A DNA stretch of 64,000 nt from Lachnospiraceae bacterium C1.1 (GTDB taxonomy: Bacteria; Bacillota; Clostridia; Lachnospirales; Lachnospiraceae): positions 4,028,529 through 4,092,528 of the forward strand of contig JAUISW010000001.1 of the NCBI GenBank assembly GCA_030434875.1, written 5' to 3'. Numbering within the stretch: the first letter of the stretch is position 1; every line of letters starts with the position of its first letter. This document shows, piece after piece, positions 34,555 to 43,919 of this stretch. The notes beneath the pieces were generated by a model. The model saw nothing but the letters and a program-made list of their open reading frames with translations. It did not search any database and was not told where the DNA came from. A program made the translations under genes and the position numbers.

Positions 34555-36699
34555 ATGCCACTTTTTTTGCACAATAACATGTCCGCAAACCTTGCGGAAC
34601 GTTATCTGAAGTTTACAACAAAACAGTCAATGGAGGCTTCGGAGAAGCTTTCATCGGGATATAAGATTAATAAGGCGGCAGACGATGCAGCCGGACTTGC
34701 CATGTCTGAGAAGCTTCGCAGGCGTATAAGGGGACTAAATAAGACACTTGAAAATATCGAGGACGGAATCGGCTATGTCGATGTTGCGGATGGAGCACTT
34801 GCGGAAGTTGATGATATGCTTCATCGCATGAATGAACTTGCCATTAAATCAGCCAACGGAACGCTGACAGATATTGACAGGGGATATATCCAGATGGAGA
34901 TTGGCGGGCTCCGAGACGAGATAGACAGTATTTTTACGGGAACGACCTTTAACGAAAAGTATATATGGCGCCCACTGGACTGGGAGTATACTACTTCGGA
35001 AAGGGTTATCACGCCAACAAGCAGTTACAGGAGTATAGGCGTGACAAACCTAAATTCCGGTGTTATGCCCATCTCCAACAGTACGGCATGTGGATATGGC
35101 TATATATACATGACTGCTACTGTGGATGATGGACTTTCATTTAACTGGACAGGAGAAAACGGAAAAAGCTATACCAGCAAGTCCATTAGCTGGGATGAAC
35201 TTGAAAGCTGCAATTACAGCTTTAATTTATCCGATCTTTTTGACGAGACAGATGATGATACCTATAGTGATCTTGTTGATTCAGACGGAAATCCCGTACT
35301 TGACCTTGCCATGTCATTTTCCGTATCAGACCATGCTGACATTGAGCAGATCGCGGAAAATCTCAATGGTGGAAAAATACAGACCAATATGGGTGTTTCT
35401 TTGAGTGCGGAATGGGAAAATCCTACTACACCCGCTAACATCAGCGGAATCAAAAGTGTGAGTGTCAGTGCTTCAATGAACTATGATGCAGCCTATGCAT
35501 TCAACAGGGATTTTGATGCAAAGGATGATGTCTTTCTTGAACCGCAGCTTAATTCCGAAGGCGGTAACCTGAGCACTTATCCTACTGCTTCAGAGCCTGA
35601 CAACGGATGGACGTTTAAGTTTGAAACGCAAAGTTCAAAGACAAGCTCCGAACCACATGATGAGGGCTCTTCGATAAGCCTTAGTGCAAAATGCAACAGC
35701 CTTTACTATTACGTTTCATATACACCATCAAACTATTCACACCCGACGAGCGAGAATACGGATAATTATTACGGAGAATGGTGGGGTTCAAGTTATTATA
35801 GCTGGTATCAGGAATGGAGACCGGGAATCACCTATAAATATCTTTATAATTCAAATATATCACTGACGGGAATGGAGAAGGGATTTACAGGTCAGACCAA
35901 CACACATGACGGAGGAACATATGATTCGGATGCTTATCCCGGAATACTTAACCAGTCTAACGGGGGTCATAACCCATATGATAACGGCAGCGGAACATTT
36001 GTAATGGGTTTTAACATCACAGCAGATTCTGCCTACAATTATGGGGAGGAGGCAGAAAACGCATCCGATGTCAGGAGCAGTACATCCGTGGGAAGCATGA
36101 CTATTTCCGTAACGCTTGATGCCGCTCAAAGCTATTCTGATGCCGTAAATGCAATAACAAGCCTGTTCAATGGCACGACCGTTCTTGACCTTTATTCGAG
36201 TGGGGCAAGTGATGACAGTTTCGTTATTTATCCACCCATTATCGGTGATGGTCAGGTCAGCTTTGGTGAAATGAGCCACAGTAGTGAGGAATGGTACACT
36301 CTGAACGTCCAGGCCGGCACGGAAAGCAGTCTTAGGGAAAATGTAATTCCCATCAGGTATTATTGTCTTGACATTGACAGGGTAGGACTTTCGGATATTG
36401 ATGTTTCGACGGAGGATAATGCCAGGAAAGCGATCGGAAAGGTCAGGAACGCCCAGAAGATGGTTGACGGGCAGAGGACTTTATTCGGAGCTTATCATAA
36501 CCGCCTGAGCAGCGCAAGACAGGCAAATGAAAACAGTATGATAAACGAGCAGGAAGCCGAGTCAAAGATAAGGGATACGGACATGGCATCGGAAATGGTC
36601 AGGCTTTCCACAGCGAATATCCTTCGCGAAGCCAGTTATTCAATGCTTTCACAGGCAAACAGGAATCCTCAGAAGATAATCGAATTGTTAAACGGGTGA
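34555..36699 (+). CDS. Large flagellin with an extended hypervariable domain
   Basis: The 714-residue protein has full flagellin ends. Residues 1 to about 145 contain Glu-Lys-Leu-Ser-Ser-Gly-Tyr-Lys-Ile-Asn-Lys-Ala-Ala-Asp-Asp-Ala-Ala-Gly-Leu. The last 100 contain the Arg-Asp-Thr-Asp-Met-Ala-Ser-Glu-Met-Val-Arg and Ala-Asn-Ile-Leu-Arg-Glu-Ala helices. Between them is a Ser/Thr/Asn/Tyr-rich surface domain of about 450 residues, with no protease motif seen. Ordinary flagellins have 280-500 residues, so this is a large form, expected to polymerise into the filament with its insert facing outward. The start follows GAGGAAAG. Only nine bases separate it from the next flagellin. Confidence 0.93.
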   Translation: MPLFLHNNMSANLAERYLKFTTKQSMEASEKLSSGYKINKAADDAAGLAMSEKLRRRIRGLNKTLENIEDGIGYVDVADGALAEVDDMLHRMNELAIKSANGTLTDIDRGYIQMEIGGLRDEIDSIFTGTTFNEKYIWRPLDWEYTTSERVITPTSSYRSIGVTNLNSGVMPISNSTACGYGYIYMTATVDDGLSFNWTGENGKSYTSKSISWDELESCNYSFNLSDLFDETDDDTYSDLVDSDGNPVLDLAMSFSVSDHADIEQIAENLNGGKIQTNMGVSLSAEWENPTTPANISGIKSVSVSASMNYDAAYAFNRDFDAKDDVFLEPQLNSEGGNLSTYPTASEPDNGWTFKFETQSSKTSSEPHDEGSSISLSAKCNSLYYYVSYTPSNYSHPTSENTDNYYGEWWGSSYYSWYQEWRPGITYKYLYNSNISLTGMEKGFTGQTNTHDGGTYDSDAYPGILNQSNGGHNPYDNGSGTFVMGFNITADSAYNYGEEAENASDVRSSTSVGSMTISVTLDAAQSYSDAVNAITSLFNGTTVLDLYSSGASDDSFVIYPPIIGDGQVSFGEMSHSSEEWYTLNVQAGTESSLRENVIPIRYYCLDIDRVGLSDIDVSTEDNARKAIGKVRNAQKMVDGQRTLFGAYHNRLSSARQANENSMINEQEAESKIRDTDMASEMVRLSTANILREASYSMLSQANRNPQKIIELLNG

Positions 36700-36708
36700 A
36701 AATGATCT

Positions 36709-38691
36709 ATGGGAATAAGAGTACAGCATAATATTACGGCGTTGAACAGTCAGCGAAATCTTTCCATAACTACGGGAGACCTTTCTAAAAGTTCAGAAAA
36801 ATTGTCGTCAGGCTACAGGATAAATCGTGCGGCAGATGATGCAGCCGGACTCGCCGTATCAGAAAAAATGCGTCGTCTTATAAGGGGATTAACCCAGGCT
36901 TCCAATAATGTTAATGACGGAATTTCATTTATTCAGATTGCTGACGGGGCTTTGACAGAAGTTGATGACATGATACACAGAATAACCGAGCTTTCGGTGA
37001 AGTCGGCAAACGATACCCTGACGGATGATGACAGACAGATGATACAGCTGGAGGTAAATCAGCTTACAGACCAGATAGACAATATTTCAACAAACACGAA
37101 ATTCAATGAGATTCCATGCTTTGCGAATGATGGATATTCTCCAAACGTAACAACTGCCGATATACTTGAAAGGCACAATACGACAGTGACTTACGGTTTT
37201 CTTGATGCATCAGGAGAGATTCAGACAGTTACCGGCCATAGCAATAACAGCGCAAATTCATATACGGGAGATCTTGCAACAATAGCGGATTATGTCGTTA
37301 ATGCTGCAGCTTCAGCCGTTGCAAAGATGTATTCGACTTACAGCAGTTTTTTCAGTTCAGGGGCTTCGGCAGACATACAGGTCGGACTTAATATCGCGAA
37401 TATTGACGGGAGCGGAGGAACCCTTGCCTCGGCTGTTCTTGGATATTCCTCAACGAGTTATTCGGATGGAACAAGCACCGTCAGAATGACCTATAAGATG
37501 AACGTCGATACTTCTGATTTTAATATCAGTAATTATGATAACGGAGAACTTGCAACAACGGTAGCACATGAAATGACACATCTGGTCATGTATGACACCC
37601 TTACAACAGGAATGCTGTCAGGAACTGCCGTATCTTTCCCGTCGTGGTTTGTAGAAGGTATGGCCCAGACTTCAAGCGGTGACAATGGATGGATCTCAGG
37701 TCTCGGAAGCAGTCCGTCCGATTCCGCTGTCAGGAGTTATATGGCCAATTCCTATTACAGGGATTACGGAGCAGGTTATCTTGCCTGTATGTATCTGGGA
37801 TATGTGATAAATAATGTGTCTAACGGAGGAGACGGAACGGTAGAAAGTTCAAACATAACTTCATCATATATTTCTTCCGGACTTGACAAACTGCTTACAT
37901 CATTAACTACAGGTATCGCAACGAGAACCACGAGTCTTTCGGATCAGATTGCAAGCCTGACAGGCGGGAAATACAGTTCTGCATCTGATTTTGCAGCAAA
38001 GGTCTTTACAAGTACGGATGATAATGCGGTTGATTTCATACAGGGGCTTATAACTGCGCGCGGAAGCAGCGGTGCCGGGTCGCTTCTTTCCGAACTGTCA
38101 ACGGCAGATGTAGATGTATTTACAGTTGACGGTTCTGTTACTTCGAATAATTACGATATACTCAAAGCTTACAATAGTGTGACAAATATATTCGGAGATA
38201 TTGATTCGGAGCTCGCCTCGATATCTGACTATACGGCATCCGAGATTTCAGAGGACGGTTTCCCGACACTGCTTTTTGTACAGGCAGGCTCGGAAAAAGG
38301 ACAGATGATCGGGATACGCCGTTATGATGTTTCTGCAAAAACCTTATTCGGAATAGGCTCGGCATCACTTGGTTCCGGCGGTACAACTCTTGTGAATGTT
38401 TCGACTTCTGATTCCGCACGTTCATCATTAGAAGATTGTAAAGATGCAATTAACAGGGTTGCAAATGTCAGGGCTTATCTGGGGTCAACCCAGAACAGGC
38501 TTGAACATACAAAGAAGAATCTGGACAACACCATTGAAAACACAACAGCCGCAGAGTCCGTTATAAGGGATACCGATATGGCTGCTGAAATGGTCAGTTT
38601 TTCCAATAACAATATTTTGGCGCAGGCAGGTCAGTCAATGCTTTCACAGGCAAACAGCCTGAATCAGGGAGTGCTGACGCTTTTGCAGTAG
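36709..38691 (+). CDS. Flagellinolysin: flagellin with an inserted zinc-metalloprotease domain
   Basis: The 660-residue protein has canonical flagellin N- and C-terminal helices (Glu-Lys-Leu-Ser-Ser-Gly-Tyr-Arg-Ile-Asn; Asp-Thr-Asp-Met-Ala-Ala-Glu-Met-Val). The central insert, about residues 150-510, holds a gluzincin site: zinc motif His-Glu-Met-Thr-His at 287-291 and the third ligand E316 in Trp-Phe-Val-Glu-Gly-Met-Ala, 24 residues after H291. Flagellins with such inserts are known as flagellinolysins; in Clostridium they form filaments with thousands of protease sites. Here it is co-transcribed with a second large flagellin under a sigma-D promoter. All catalytic residues are intact. The substrate is unknown. 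Confidence 0.93.
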   Translation: MGIRVQHNITALNSQRNLSITTGDLSKSSEKLSSGYRINRAADDAAGLAVSEKMRRLIRGLTQASNNVNDGISFIQIADGALTEVDDMIHRITELSVKSANDTLTDDDRQMIQLEVNQLTDQIDNISTNTKFNEIPCFANDGYSPNVTTADILERHNTTVTYGFLDASGEIQTVTGHSNNSANSYTGDLATIADYVVNAAASAVAKMYSTYSSFFSSGASADIQVGLNIANIDGSGGTLASAVLGYSSTSYSDGTSTVRMTYKMNVDTSDFNISNYDNGELATTVAHEMTHLVMYDTLTTGMLSGTAVSFPSWFVEGMAQTSSGDNGWISGLGSSPSDSAVRSYMANSYYRDYGAGYLACMYLGYVINNVSNGGDGTVESSNITSSYISSGLDKLLTSLTTGIATRTTSLSDQIASLTGGKYSSASDFAAKVFTSTDDNAVDFIQGLITARGSSGAGSLLSELSTADVDVFTVDGSVTSNNYDILKAYNSVTNIFGDIDSELASISDYTASEISEDGFPTLLFVQAGSEKGQMIGIRRYDVSAKTLFGIGSASLGSGGTTLVNVSTSDSARSSLEDCKDAINRVANVRAYLGSTQNRLEHTKKNLDNTIENTTAAESVIRDTDMAAEMVSFSNNNILAQAGQSMLSQANSLNQGVLTLLQ

Positions 38692-38733
38692 TGACAGAGC
38701 TTTGTAAAGTCAATAATACAAGAGGTAAACGAC

Positions 38734-41700
38734 ATGAAGATAAGATTTGAACAGTACGAGCAACAGACTATAAACGGAAATCCTGCTCCTATAGAGGCGC
38801 TTGAAATTGCGGGAAGCGGAGAACGAGGAAGGGATGAGAAAAATCAGTTCTTAGTTGACCTTAAAAGCAGTGATAATTCAGCTGCTTATGGCTTTAAGGG
38901 AATTAAGAAGGATTCTAAAAAATCCATTGCCGAAATGGTAGAGAATGCCGAAAATTATGATGCGGAAACTGCTTCAAGATTTATGGCAGTCATGTCGAAT
39001 ACCATGTCTGAGAAAGACTTCAATAAAATGATGGAGGAGGGTTATGATCCCGCCTCGATGGAGATTGCTGAAGCCGTTACGAACCTTGACAGGATAAAGG
39101 TCACCCTTGCGGAATCAGGAACGGTTATCACGGGCTTTAATGATAATATTGACAGGAATACGGCAGCGGAGATAACCGGAAGCATTTCTGCCGGAAATAA
39201 GGTTGCTGACGCAGAGGTTACAGACAGTGCAGTAAATATGCTCCCGAAAATCACTGATGAGGAAATAAACCGCGAGATAGAAAATGCTCTTGAAGAGGCC
39301 GATTTACCGCCTGCAAATGAGAATATAGAATCTGTCAGGGAAGCCTTTGACAAAGCCAAGGGCATTAAAGAGCTTTCTGACAATGGCAGACTCTATATGG
39401 TAAATAACGGTCTTGAGCCCACAATAGAGAATGTTTATGAGGCTGAATACAGTTCCGGCAGCGGTCAATACAGGTCTGCAAAGGGTTATTTCAGCGTTGA
39501 CGGTTCTGCCTATATGGCTTCAAAGGCTGAAAATATTGATTTTAATAGCATCGCAGGTCAGATTGATGAGGTTATCGAAGCGGCAGGCTTTCAGACAGAT
39601 GAGAGTCTCAGGAATGATGCCAAATGGCTCGTTGAAAACGGCGTTGCGCTTACAAAGGAATCCTTCACATTATTCGAAGACCTGAAGCTTATGGAGATTC
39701 CGCCTGATGATAATCTGATTTTGGGCGAAATAACCGATGCACTCAGGCAGGGTAAAGACGCGACCGACGCTTATCTTATCTCGGGTTACAGGAAAATAAA
39801 AAACAGCAGGATATTAGAGGAAATCAGGCTGCAGATGACGCACAAGGCTAATGCGGCTATGGCTGAAAGTGATTTTTCCCTTGACACAGAAGAACTCAGC
39901 GATAAGGTTGATCTGCTTAAGGAAAAAGAAAATATTTATTACAGACTTGCTTTCGGAGGCAGGTCTTCCGAGTCAGGCGACGTGGAAGATGACATCGACC
40001 TTTTTAACGAGACTTTAAGGAAGGTCGGTGAAATAAAGGGGATGCCCGTTGACCTCATGGCGCGTTTTTCTTCGGCAGAGGAATTTACGCTGAATGATGT
40101 CTATGACGTTGGAAATTCCCTTAAACAGCGATATGAAAATACCATGAAGAATTATGAGGCTGTAGGAACCGAAGTAAGGACCGACTTGGGAGATAATATA
40201 CAGGATGCCTTCAAAAATGTTGACGAAATCCTTAAAAGCCTCGGCTTTGAGGCGAGTTATGACAATCAGCGGGCTGTAAGAATACTCGGTTATAATAATA
40301 TTGCGATAACAGCCAATAATATCGAAAATGTAAGATATGTTGACAGTCAGGTACGTTCACTCATCGACAAAATGAATCCTGCCACGACGGTAAGGCTTAT
40401 TCAGATGAGAATTGACCCGATGGAAATAGACGTTGGAACGCTTTCGGATATTGTAGATACATTCTCGGAAGAAGATGATACTAATGCAAATAATTATGCT
40501 AAATTCTTATTGAATCTTGAACACAACAATGAGATAAGCGATGAGGAGGCGACCTCATATATTGGAATTTACCGCCTTTTTGACAAGATAGTTAAGTCAG
40601 ATGGTGCCATCATTGGAAGTCTGATAAGTTCAGGCAAAGACCTTACCTTAAAAAATCTTCTTACGGAAAGCAGGAATCAGAAGAAGTATGGTAAGATTGA
40701 TGAACTGATCGATGATGAGCATATAAAGACCGAAGCGCAGGAAAACAGCGAGAACCTGAAAATCGATACACAGATAGATACGGCTTTCAGAGACGATTAC
40801 CTCAGGCATTCCACTAAGGAAATACTGCGCAGGATGACTCCTGATGCATTAAAGCACTCGGACATTAACGAGGAATCTTCATTAAACGACATACTGAAAA
40901 GCATAGAAGAGTATTCTGAGAAGAATGAAGAAGCGGCAAAGGTAGAATACGAACTGACCGCAAATGAACTGAGGGAGGCTGCCAAAGCCGACGTGGAAAT
41001 CTTCAACATATTAAGGCAGCTTGACGTAAAGGTTTCCGCAGAGAATATCAATGCGGCAGCAGAAATTTTCAGGAACAGGGGCTCGATATTTTCGAAGCTT
41101 TTCGATGAAGCAGATGATGAAGAAAAGGAAGATATCGAAGAGAACGCCGAAGATCTGGCAGAATCTTTTGATGATGAAGAAAGTGCAAAAAAAGCCTATG
41201 CAGACTTTATGAAAAAGTCAGCGGATATTCTTCGTGAGAAGGAAATGCAAAAGGATAAAAGTATTGACCTTAAGGCATTGCAGCTTGTAGGAAAAGAGCT
41301 TTCCGTAGCAAAATCCTTATCAGATCATGAAGATTATGAGATGCCCGTATTTATCGACGGAAAGCTTACCTCCGTAAACTTAAGGATAGTTCATGGTGAC
41401 GGGGAAGGCAGGGTTGATGTGAGGATTGAAACCGAAAGCCTCGGAAATGTTTCGGCATCTTTTACAGTCAGGGATGGAAATGTTGACGGAACAATCATTT
41501 CGGATAAAATGGCTGCCTCTCTTAAATGGAGAAACGGAACAGAGGAGTTTGGCGAATCGTTGAAAAACAACGGACTAAGCTTAAAGAATCTGAATATTGT
41601 TACCGAGATGAATGTCAGGAACACGAGGATTCTTAAAGAAAACGGTTCGGCTGCAGGCAGGAAGCTTCAAAAGACGGACAGTGCAGCATTATACAAAACG

Positions 41701-41736
41701 GCAAAATGCTTTATAGCTGTTATAAGAAAAATCTGA
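38734..41736 (+). CDS. Very long FliK-like / flagellar-associated protein
   Basis: The 1000-residue acidic protein has no signal peptide or membrane segment. It is mostly helical with internal similarity among several segments of about 100 residues. Its last 150 residues resemble the FliK hook-length domain: a Val-Asn-Leu-Arg-Ile-Val strand, Leu-Gly-Asn-Val-Ser-Ala-Ser-Phe-Thr-Val, then Gly-Asn-Val-Asp-Gly-Thr-Ile and a helix ending Leu-Lys-Asn-Asn-Gly-Leu-Ser-Leu-Lys-Asn-Leu. It follows the flagellinolysin by 42 bases with an AAGAGGT site, so it probably belongs to the flagellar regulon. A hook-length or filament-associated ruler role is inferred from C-terminal pattern and context only. Confidence 0.6.
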   Translation: MKIRFEQYEQQTINGNPAPIEALEIAGSGERGRDEKNQFLVDLKSSDNSAAYGFKGIKKDSKKSIAEMVENAENYDAETASRFMAVMSNTMSEKDFNKMMEEGYDPASMEIAEAVTNLDRIKVTLAESGTVITGFNDNIDRNTAAEITGSISAGNKVADAEVTDSAVNMLPKITDEEINREIENALEEADLPPANENIESVREAFDKAKGIKELSDNGRLYMVNNGLEPTIENVYEAEYSSGSGQYRSAKGYFSVDGSAYMASKAENIDFNSIAGQIDEVIEAAGFQTDESLRNDAKWLVENGVALTKESFTLFEDLKLMEIPPDDNLILGEITDALRQGKDATDAYLISGYRKIKNSRILEEIRLQMTHKANAAMAESDFSLDTEELSDKVDLLKEKENIYYRLAFGGRSSESGDVEDDIDLFNETLRKVGEIKGMPVDLMARFSSAEEFTLNDVYDVGNSLKQRYENTMKNYEAVGTEVRTDLGDNIQDAFKNVDEILKSLGFEASYDNQRAVRILGYNNIAITANNIENVRYVDSQVRSLIDKMNPATTVRLIQMRIDPMEIDVGTLSDIVDTFSEEDDTNANNYAKFLLNLEHNNEISDEEATSYIGIYRLFDKIVKSDGAIIGSLISSGKDLTLKNLLTESRNQKKYGKIDELIDDEHIKTEAQENSENLKIDTQIDTAFRDDYLRHSTKEILRRMTPDALKHSDINEESSLNDILKSIEEYSEKNEEAAKVEYELTANELREAAKADVEIFNILRQLDVKVSAENINAAAEIFRNRGSIFSKLFDEADDEEKEDIEENAEDLAESFDDEESAKKAYADFMKKSADILREKEMQKDKSIDLKALQLVGKELSVAKSLSDHEDYEMPVFIDGKLTSVNLRIVHGDGEGRVDVRIETESLGNVSASFTVRDGNVDGTIISDKMAASLKWRNGTEEFGESLKNNGLSLKNLNIVTEMNVRNTRILKENGSAAGRKLQKTDSAALYKTAKCFIAVIRKI

Positions 41737-41760
41737 ATAGCAATAAAAGGGTGACCGCTG

Positions 41761-42171
41761 ATGGCAAGTGAAATGCAACTGCCCACCCCAGCTCAAAGTG
41801 GCTCTGTGGATGTGAGAGCACCCGGACTATTTATGTCACTGGTAAAGATTATATCATCCTGCAAAACTGTGAGGGATTATTTAATGAACCCTGAAATAGA
41901 AAAAGCCAGGGGAAAGGCTGGATATGTTCCAACCTTCCCCGTCAAATTTAAAATATTTTTTTTAAAGGCTTTTTTACGCTGCCTAAGTATGCACTTGCCA
42001 GAAAAAAGTGATTGTGGTAAAATATATTTGTTGTGCCGGTGTGTCGGAATTGGTAGACGAGACAGACTCAAAATCTGTTATCAGCAATGGTGTGCGGGTT
42101 CGAGTCCCGCCACCGGCATCAGATTTAAGGAACTGTTCAATTTATTTTGTAACAGTTCCTTTTTTTTATAG
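41761..42171 (+). CDS. Doubtful ORF overlapping tRNA-Leu
   Basis: The start (Met-Ala-Ser-Glu-Met-Gln-Leu-Pro-Thr-Pro) has an AAGGGTGA site and follows the FliK-like gene by 24 bases, so a small real or truncated gene may begin here. The frame, however, runs through tRNA-Leu and its terminator, so the last third cannot be a normal coding region. No family is recognised. Probably the remnant of a small gene whose true end has been lost. Confidence 0.25.
   Translation: MASEMQLPTPAQSGSVDVRAPGLFMSLVKIISSCKTVRDYLMNPEIEKARGKAGYVPTFPVKFKIFFLKAFLRCLSMHLPEKSDCGKIYLLCRCVGIGRRDRLKICYQQWCAGSSPATGIRFKELFNLFCNSSFFL
42035..42118 (+). tRNA. tRNA-Leu (anticodon CAA)
   Basis: Acceptor arms GCCGGTG and CACCGGC with discriminator A, a D-loop with GGTAGAC, an anticodon arm ACAGA-CTCAAAA-TCTGT giving anticodon CAA, a long variable arm and a T arm GCGGGTTCGAGTCCCGC. 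The class II variable arm and the CAA anticodon identify it as tRNA-Leu reading UUG. No CCA is encoded. Confidence 0.96.
42127..42168 (+). terminator. Terminator after tRNA-Leu
   Basis: AAGGAACTGTT pairs with AACAGTTCCTT, followed by a long T-run. Confidence 0.93.
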
Positions 42172-42203
42172 TGAACGTCAAAAATAATTTGACGTTCACT
42201 ATA
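42167..42203. repeat. Perfect 16-bp inverted repeat downstream of tRNA-Leu
   Basis: TATAGTGAACGTCAAA and TTTGACGTTCACTATA are exact inverted copies around a 5-base loop, immediately after the tRNA terminator. A second stem, CGGATTTGCA/TGCAAATCCG, lies near 42220-42265. These may be remnants of mobile-element ends beside a tRNA. Confidence 0.75.
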
Positions 42204-42285
42204 AAGCCTCCGGCAGGATGTGCACGGATTTGCAGCGGAAATTAATGCTTCGCATTGCAAATCCGGCACAGCAAACCATTCCGTG

Positions 42286-42358
42286 GTTACTGTTCAGTTA
42301 GCAGCCAGCACTTTGCTGCTGGCTGCGTAGGAATATGAAGTGGGAGTGAGTGGTACCA
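42286..42358. repeat. Truncated type-A MITE
   Basis: It begins GTTACTGTTCAGTTAGCAGCC, has the AGCCAGCA/TGCTGGCT hairpin like the copy at 17038, and ends without its right terminus at the stop of the carboxyltransferase gene. No target duplication is visible. Confidence 0.8.
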
Positions 42359-42360
42359 TT

Positions 42361-43905
42361 TTATAAAGGTATATTGCCATGCCTGCGTCTTGGATTTTCC
42401 GTTACTTTATTTCTAAAAGCGTGAATAGCCTGCAATATCCTCTTTCTCGTCTCTTCAGGAAGTATGACCTCATCTATCATTCCTATGGAAGCTGAATAAT
42501 AAGGATTATAGTACTCTTCCTCGTACTCCTTTTTATACTCTTCCATAAGTTCTTCCGGATCCTCCGCGGTTTTAAGTTCCCTGCGCTTAATTACACCGAC
42601 TGCCGCTTCTGCGCTCATTATGGCAATCTGTGCCGTAGGCCATGCAAATACATAATCTGCACCAAGGCTTTTTGAATTCATTGCAAGATAAGCCCCGCCA
42701 TGTGCCTTTCGCAATATAAGCGTTATTTTAGGCACTGTTGCTTCCGAGAAAGCATAGAGCAGCTTAGCACCCCTTCGGATCACACCGCCATGTTCCTGCT
42801 CAATTCCCGGCATATATCCCGGCACGTCTACCATTGCAATAAGCGGTATGCTGAAAGCATCGCAGAAACGGATAAAGCGTGCTGCTTTTTCCGATGCTTT
42901 TGCATCCAGGCTTCCCGCCAGTTCCTTTGGCTGATTTGCAACTATACCTACAGATTCTCCTCCGATACGCATAAATCCTATAACGATGTTTTTTGCATAT
43001 TCTCTCTGTACTTCAAGGAATAATCCACCATCAGCAATTGAAAGTATCACCGGTCGCATATCGTAGGGTTTTCTTGTATTATCGGGAACCAGATTCTCAA
43101 GCTGGTCTGAATAATCTATGTCCGGATATTCCTTCCAATAAGGCTGCTCATCATAGCTCTGCGGCAGATAATCAAGGAGTTCCCTGACCTTTGCAATACA
43201 GTTTGCATCATCCTTATAGCAGAAATGTGCAAGCCCGGACTCTGCCATGTGCACTTTGGCACCGCCAAGCTCTCCCGCCGTTGTCGTCTGACCTATTGCC
43301 GACTTCACAACTTCCGGTCCTGTAAGATACATCTGCCCGTTATCTTCCTGCATGATCACAAAGTCCATAAGTGCCGGAGAATAGCTTGATACACCGGCGC
43401 AGGGTCCCAAAATGACTGCAATCTGCGGTATTACTCCTGATGCCATCACATTTGCATGAAGTATAGCCGAGCAGGCATCCAGAGCATATATTCCTTCGTC
43501 AATCCTGGCACCTCCGCTGTCATTCAGCGATATATACGGAGCCTTATGATCTATTGCCAGCTTTATAAGCTGGCATATTTTATGTGAATTTCCCTTACTT
43601 ATCGTTCCACCCATGACTGTAAAATCCTGGGATGAAATAAAAACCTGACGTCCGTTGATAAGACCATAGCCTGTAACAACACCGTCTCCCGGAAAGTCTT
43701 TATTGTGGACTCCCTCCACGGGCACATCGGATATCTGGAAGCCTGCAATTTCTACAAATGTATCCCTGTCAACCAGAAGCTCTATTCTCTCTCTTGCAGT
43801 GAGTTTGCCCTTGGCGTGCTGCTTCTCTACCCTTTCCTTTCCGCCGGGGTTATATGCCTTTTCCCTTCTTTTTTTCAATTCATCCCTAAATGACTTATCC
43901 CACAT
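42361..43905 (-). CDS. Acyl-CoA carboxylase carboxyltransferase (propionyl/methylmalonyl-CoA type)
   Basis: The start at 43905 (minus strand) has a CGGAGG site; an upstream in-frame ATG adds six residues. The 514-residue product matches the carboxyltransferase subunit of biotin-dependent acyl-CoA carboxylases and sodium-pumping decarboxylases: Gly-Lys-Leu-Thr-Ala-Arg-Glu-Arg at the N-terminus, Ser-Gly-Gly-Ala-Arg-Ile-Asp-Glu-Gly for CoA binding, and Val-Pro-Gly-Tyr-Met-Pro-Gly. It moves CO2 between biotin and an acyl-CoA. No biotin-carrier or biotin-carboxylase gene is nearby. It is the last gene of the NRPS operon and might supply a malonyl-type extender, or it may be an unrelated housekeeping gene. 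Confidence 0.9.
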   Translation of the reverse strand: MWDKSFRDELKKRREKAYNPGGKERVEKQHAKGKLTARERIELLVDRDTFVEIAGFQISDVPVEGVHNKDFPGDGVVTGYGLINGRQVFISSQDFTVMGGTISKGNSHKICQLIKLAIDHKAPYISLNDSGGARIDEGIYALDACSAILHANVMASGVIPQIAVILGPCAGVSSYSPALMDFVIMQEDNGQMYLTGPEVVKSAIGQTTTAGELGGAKVHMAESGLAHFCYKDDANCIAKVRELLDYLPQSYDEQPYWKEYPDIDYSDQLENLVPDNTRKPYDMRPVILSIADGGLFLEVQREYAKNIVIGFMRIGGESVGIVANQPKELAGSLDAKASEKAARFIRFCDAFSIPLIAMVDVPGYMPGIEQEHGGVIRRGAKLLYAFSEATVPKITLILRKAHGGAYLAMNSKSLGADYVFAWPTAQIAIMSAEAAVGVIKRRELKTAEDPEELMEEYKKEYEEEYYNPYYSASIGMIDEVILPEETRKRILQAIHAFRNKVTENPRRRHGNIPL

Positions 43906-43919
43906 AAAAATACCTCCGT

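Noticed and set aside
36709..38691. Possibility that the HExxH in the flagellin insert is accidental
   Set aside because: The downstream Glu in Trp-Phe-Val-Glu-Gly-Met-Ala is at gluzincin spacing, and the insert has the size and location of known flagellinolysins.
41877..42269. Several short ORFs on both strands around tRNA-Leu
   Set aside because: They overlap the tRNA and its terminator and show no coding signature.
42035..42360. tRNA-Leu as an attachment site for an integrated phage or genomic island
   Set aside because: No integrase gene and no direct repeat of the tRNA 3' end were seen in the window; nearby repeats are explained by a truncated MITE and simple palindromes.
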